Source: Eubacteriales Family XIII. Incertae Sedis bacterium
GTDB lineage: Bacteria; Bacillota; Clostridia; Peptostreptococcales; Anaerovoracaceae
Length of the DNA: 16,282 nt
Reading direction: 5' to 3'
Assembly (NCBI GenBank): GCA_031276775.1
Contig: JAISML010000117.1
Location: forward strand, 1-16,282
Positions 13,043 through 16,282 of the stretch are shown one piece after another. The translations under genes were made by a program, and so were the position numbers. Position 1 is the stretch's first letter. The number at the start of each line of letters is the position of its first letter. Below the pieces are notes generated by a model. That model saw only the letters and a list, made by a program, of their open reading frames with translations, ran no database searches and was not told the origin of the DNA.

Positions 13043-14077
13043 ATGCTTGCTTTACAAAAATACGCGCTCGGCGCCGGCAATGTCAGGGTGGCCGACGTCG
13101 ACAGACCGAAGCCCGAACCGGACGGGGTTCTCATCAGGGTAAAGGCCTGCGGCATCTGCGGAACGGACATTCACATTTACCGGGACGACACATTTCCGTT
13201 TCAACCGCCGGTGATCCTCGGACACGAAGTCGCCGGCGTCATCGAGGAATTGGGGGAGCGCGTCTCCGGATGGTCGGTCGGGGACGCCGTGATCTCCGAG
13301 ACCTATTACTACACGTGCGGGGAATGCATCTACTGCAAGACGGGACGCGCCAATCTCTGCGAAGCGCGGTATTCCATCGGGAGCGGTACAAACGGCGCGA
13401 TGGCCGAATACGTGAAAGTACCCGCGAAGAATCTTCATCCGATTCCGCAGGGGATTTCCTTTGTCGAAGCCGCGCTCACGGAACCTCTCACCTGTTGCGT
13501 GCACGGCGTGTTTGAAAAAGCGGATCTCAAACCGGGCGACGCGGTATTGCTGAGCGGACCCGGGGCGATCGGTCTGCTGTGCCTGCAGGTCGTCAAGCTG
13601 TTCGATTGCCGGGTCGTCGTGACAGGCACGCGAAAGGACGGGGACAGGCTTGCGCTCGCCCGTGAATTGGGGGCGGATCTCACGCTGTACGCGGAAGACG
13701 CCGATACCCCGCAACGCGTCAAGGCGTTTTACGGCGGTCCGACGACCGCGTTTGAATGTTCCGGCGCCGTGCCCGCGACGGAATTTTGTCTCCGGGCGCT
13801 GCCCAAGGGCGGACGTTACGTGCAGATCGGTCTGCCCGCAACGCCGACGCCGATCGAACTGAATCTGGTCGCGCTGAAAGAGTTGGTGATTACGGGCGCG
13901 TTTGCCACGAAACCGGTATGGTGGCTCAAAACGGTGGATTTGATGGGGGCGGGAAAGATAAACCTGAAGAAATTGATTACGGACACATACAAGCTCTCCG
14001 ACTGGGAGAAAGGGTTTCAGGATCATATCTCCGGGGCGGGGATCAAGCATGTGTTCGATCTCGATCCCGTTCTGTGA
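13043..14077 (+). CDS. Zinc-dependent medium-chain alcohol/polyol dehydrogenase
   Basis: 344 residues, typical for sorbitol/threonine-dehydrogenase-like members of the medium-chain dehydrogenase superfamily. It would oxidise a secondary alcohol of a sugar, polyol or related compound with NAD(P), in the cytoplasm. Visible residues: catalytic zinc site C36 (CGICGTD), H61-E62 (GHE) and E147; structural zinc site C92, C95, C98 and C106 (C-x2-C-x2-C-x7-C); nucleotide-binding GPGAIG at 171-176. The start is ATG 13043, because MLALQKYALGAGNVRV aligns with the usual N-terminus; a longer reading frame from 12932 adds residues unlike the family. The ribosome binding site is weak (GGAAAG and GTGGTG upstream). 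It is followed by a cupin, a sugar epimerase and a second dehydrogenase of the same family, which indicates a sugar or polyol catabolic operon. The exact substrate cannot be assigned. Confidence 0.88.
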   Translation: MLALQKYALGAGNVRVADVDRPKPEPDGVLIRVKACGICGTDIHIYRDDTFPFQPPVILGHEVAGVIEELGERVSGWSVGDAVISETYYYTCGECIYCKTGRANLCEARYSIGSGTNGAMAEYVKVPAKNLHPIPQGISFVEAALTEPLTCCVHGVFEKADLKPGDAVLLSGPGAIGLLCLQVVKLFDCRVVVTGTRKDGDRLALARELGADLTLYAEDADTPQRVKAFYGGPTTAFECSGAVPATEFCLRALPKGGRYVQIGLPATPTPIELNLVALKELVITGAFATKPVWWLKTVDLMGAGKINLKKLITDTYKLSDWEKGFQDHISGAGIKHVFDLDPVL

Positions 14078-14122
14078 GACGCGTGGTCCGATGTTTCGTT
14101 TTGCATACAGAGGAGGTGTGAT

Positions 14123-14545
14123 ATGACAAAGTGGGTTCATCATGAGCGCGAGGGCGAAGTGACGCAAATGCCGGGGCGCAAGGTCACATGGATACAGACC
14201 AACGCGAATACCGGCAGCAGATATTCGCAGGTCTGCACCTGCGTTTACGAGGCGGGGGCGCGCGCGAAACCCGCGCACGCGCATCCGGACGGAGAGGAGA
14301 CCGTCTATGTGATCGACGGTTCGGGACGCGCGAAAATCGGGGACAATCTCTATGACATCGAAGCGGGTTCCGTCGTCTTTTTCCCGCAGAACGTTCCGCA
14401 CATGCTTTGGAACACCGGGGACGGGGAACTCTCGATTGTATGCTTTTACGCGCCCGTTGAAACGTCGCGCGGGTACGCGTTTTTTGAGGATTTTGATTTT
14501 CCGGAATTTTCCGGCGCGCCGTCGGGGAGCGAACCGTCGAAATGA
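14123..14545 (+). CDS. Small single-domain cupin protein
   Basis: 140 residues; ATG 14123 with AGGAGGTG at 14111-14118. Both cupin motifs are present: H52-x-H54 with E58/E59 followed by G66 (motif 1), and G82...P88...H93...N97 (motif 2). H52, H54, Glu58 or Glu59, and H93 should hold a divalent metal. Single-domain cupins of this length can be sugar isomerases, epimerase-like or lyase-like enzymes, or ligand sensors; the sequence alone does not decide. Its position inside a dehydrogenase-epimerase operon suggests work on the same carbohydrate. The stop overlaps the start of the next gene (ATGA at 14542-14545), implying coupled translation. No signal peptide is present, so it should be cytoplasmic. 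Confidence 0.85.
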   Translation: MTKWVHHEREGEVTQMPGRKVTWIQTNANTGSRYSQVCTCVYEAGARAKPAHAHPDGEETVYVIDGSGRAKIGDNLYDIEAGSVVFFPQNVPHMLWNTGDGELSIVCFYAPVETSRGYAFFEDFDFPEFSGAPSGSEPSK

Positions 14546-15423
14546 AGCTGTCATTCAATGAAGCGACGGCGCGCGACTGTTCGAGCCTGGAACTCGATCT
14601 GACGCTGTGCGAGCAAGCGGGCTTCGACTTCATCGAGATTCGCTTCGACATGTTGCGCGATTACCTGAAAACGCACACCGTGCGGGAACTCAAGACCTAT
14701 TTTGAGACGCACCGCATCAAGCCGCACGCGTTCAATGCACTGTACCTGTTCGACACTTTTCTCGCAGGGGAGCGCTGCCGGGACAAGGCGCGCGAAAAAC
14801 GGGTCATGGACGATTTCATGCTGGCTTGTGAGGTCGGCAGGGAGATCGGCGCGCATTATCTTGTGGTCGTGCCCGATCTTTACCGCGAAGCGCCGAATAC
14901 GCGTCCGTACATCAACACGCGCGAAAACATCAACATAGACGCCGTACGGATTCTCGGCGCGCTTTCGGACGTCGCGCGGGATTATGGGATGAACCTCGGG
15001 CTGGAACCTGTGGGTTCGCTCGGGTGTTCGGTAAAAACGATCGGGCATGCCATGGAGATTGTGCGGCTGACAGACCGCGAAAATGTGGGACTCACCGCAG
15101 ACTGTTTCAATCTGTATCTCTATGCAAAGCGCAATGATTTCTCGGATATCGGAACGGTGGATCCCGCCAAGATTTTCGTCGTGCATGTCAACAATGCGGA
15201 TTGCGCGCCGATCGGCGTATTGTCCAATGAACACAGACGGTTTTGCGACTCGGGCGTCATCGATCTGAAAAGCTATCTCGGCGTCCTGCGGGACATGGGC
15301 TATGACGGCATGATCTCCATTGAAGTGTTTCGGCCGGAATACTGGGCCTGGCCCGCGGAGAAAGTGGTTTCTGAGGCGTATCGGACGACCCGCGACGCGG
15401 TGGCGCGTTACGGACGCCTGTGA
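14542..15423 (+). CDS. Sugar phosphate isomerase/epimerase (xylose isomerase-like TIM barrel)
   Basis: 293 residues, a usual length for this family of TIM-barrel isomerases and epimerases (related to AP endonuclease 2, IolE/IolI and ketose 3-epimerases). The metal-binding set expected of the family is present: E155 (LGLEPVG), D187 (TADCFN), H215 (VVHVNN) and E261 (ISIEVFRPEYW), in the same order and similar spacing as in D-psicose 3-epimerase. The N-terminus MKLSFNEATARDCSSLELDL and the phrase AGFDFIEIRFDML are also typical. ATG 14542 overlaps the cupin stop by 4 bp; GGGGAG lies about 12 nt upstream. It probably isomerises or epimerises a keto-sugar made by one of the two flanking dehydrogenases. 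The substrate is unknown; inosose or a rare ketose are options. Confidence 0.88.
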   Translation: MKLSFNEATARDCSSLELDLTLCEQAGFDFIEIRFDMLRDYLKTHTVRELKTYFETHRIKPHAFNALYLFDTFLAGERCRDKAREKRVMDDFMLACEVGREIGAHYLVVVPDLYREAPNTRPYINTRENINIDAVRILGALSDVARDYGMNLGLEPVGSLGCSVKTIGHAMEIVRLTDRENVGLTADCFNLYLYAKRNDFSDIGTVDPAKIFVVHVNNADCAPIGVLSNEHRRFCDSGVIDLKSYLGVLRDMGYDGMISIEVFRPEYWAWPAEKVVSEAYRTTRDAVARYGRL

Positions 15424-15445
15424 GAAAGGCGGAAATGGAGCAAAT

Positions 15446-16282
15446 ATGGGGCAAATGATGAAAGCAACAGTAAAGACGGCGGAAGGTCCGGGCAATGTCG
15501 CCCGGGTGGATATGCCCGTGCCGGAGCCGAAGCCGGGGGAAGTCCGCATTCGCGTGGAAGCGGCGGGGATCTGCGGAACGGATTGCAAAATCTACGCGGG
15601 CGATACGTGGAGCAATCCGCCGGTCATCCTGGGACACGAGTATTCCGGCTCGGTTGACGCGCTAGGCGCCGGCGTGACCGGCATTTCCGTCGGCGATCGC
15701 GTCGTGAGCGAGACCGCGCAGGTTGTCTGCGGCGACTGCGAATATTGCAGGACGGGGCGGTATCTCATGTGCAAAGACCGACTTTCGATCGGATACGGCG
15801 TCAACGGAGCGTTCGCCCGTTATATTACGGTGCGAACGTCCTTGCTTCACAGGATTCCCGACAATGTGGGCTTTGAAGAAGCGGCTCTGTGCGAACCGTT
15901 TGCGGTCGCGTTGCACGGCGTATGGGACAACGCGGAGATTCTGCCGACGCACACCGTACTCGTGTCGGGACCGGGCGCAATCGGCGTCCTGGCTTCCATT
16001 GCGGCAAAGTCCAAAGGCGCGACGGTGGTCTTGGCAGGCGTGGAAAGCGACGCCGAACGACTGAACATCGCCAAGGAGATCGGCATTGACCGCGTGACGG
16101 ATCGCCTTGATTCGGCGGCGCTGCGCGAGCTTACGGGAAAAGATGCGGTCGACGTCGCGATCGATTGCACGGGCGCCGCGCCTGCGATCGACACGGCGTT
16201 GCATCTGCTGAAAGCCAACGGAAAGCTCGTGCAGATCGGACTTACGAAAAAACGCGTGGAAATAGAGTATTCGCTGTTGACC
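15446..16282 (+). CDS. Second zinc-dependent medium-chain dehydrogenase, 3' end beyond the window
   Basis: The gene runs off the right edge after 279 codons, of about 345 expected. The start is ambiguous: ATG 15446 has GGAG 5 nt upstream and is chosen here, but ATG 15455 and ATG 15458 are in frame and give a more standard MKATVK opening. Catalytic zinc residues C43 (CGTD), H64-E65 (GHE) and E150, structural zinc residues C95, C98, C101 and C109, and the nucleotide loop GPGAIG (175-180) are all present. It belongs to the same family as the dehydrogenase at 13043 and shares many stretches with it, but is far from identical, so it probably acts on a different hydroxyl or an isomerised product of the same pathway. 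It begins 22 bp after the epimerase stop, within the operon. Confidence 0.88.
   Translation, partial: MGQMMKATVKTAEGPGNVARVDMPVPEPKPGEVRIRVEAAGICGTDCKIYAGDTWSNPPVILGHEYSGSVDALGAGVTGISVGDRVVSETAQVVCGDCEYCRTGRYLMCKDRLSIGYGVNGAFARYITVRTSLLHRIPDNVGFEEAALCEPFAVALHGVWDNAEILPTHTVLVSGPGAIGVLASIAAKSKGATVVLAGVESDAERLNIAKEIGIDRVTDRLDSAALRELTGKDAVDVAIDCTGAAPAIDTALHLLKANGKLVQIGLTKKRVEIEYSLLT

Overview
The window looks like a chromosomal segment of a fairly GC-rich anaerobic, Gram-positive-type member of the Clostridia. Three things point there: a clostridial 4-hydroxybutyrate fermentation cluster, a SipW-type signal peptidase with secreted partners, and a surface protein with a sortase-type anchor. Exact taxonomy cannot be read from the sequence. 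Every gene I can support is on the + strand.

Region 1 (1-4123) is a 4-hydroxybutyrate module: the 3' part of abfD (4-hydroxybutyryl-CoA dehydratase), a small cysteine-rich protein of unknown function, abfT/cat2 (4-hydroxybutyrate CoA-transferase) and 4hbD (NAD-dependent 4-hydroxybutyrate dehydrogenase). Together they interconvert succinate semialdehyde, 4-hydroxybutyrate, 4-hydroxybutyryl-CoA and crotonyl-CoA, feeding butyrate formation from succinate or 4-aminobutyrate. Ligands and catalytic residues of the three enzymes are visible. A 26-bp tandem triplication joins the end of abfD to the start of the small gene.

Region 2 (4124-5083) holds a consensus-like promoter, a hairpin at the predicted mRNA 5' end, and a short ssb whose product lacks the usual acidic tail. 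After it comes an AT-rich spacer of about 500 bp with a degenerate repeat of about 40 bp.

Region 3 (5084-12725) is the most unusual part, a probable surface-fibre or adhesin operon. It has a SipW-type signal peptidase carrying a C10 homopolymer in its coding sequence. Next is an 858-aa secreted protein with Ig-like domains, an Asp/Gly-rich linker and a DUF6273-like C-terminus. Then comes an 1154-aa multidomain CnaB/SpaA/FctA-type adhesin with a sortase-like C-terminus, and last a small DivIVA-like coiled-coil protein. The two large proteins share one N-terminal motif (G-T-[Y/L]-[A/S]-W-x4-Q-x-A-[V/L]-N-E), consistent with both being substrates of the adjacent peptidase. Two mutually exclusive GC-rich hairpins lie between them. 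One CnaB-like domain of the adhesin shows an apparent reciprocal Lys/Asn exchange at the expected isopeptide positions.

Region 4 (12726-16282) is a gene-free stretch of about 317 bp with palindromes, then a carbohydrate or polyol catabolic operon: a zinc-dependent MDR dehydrogenase, a small cupin, a TIM-barrel sugar isomerase/epimerase (ATGA overlap with the cupin), and a second MDR dehydrogenase cut by the window end. Its substrate cannot be assigned from sequence alone.
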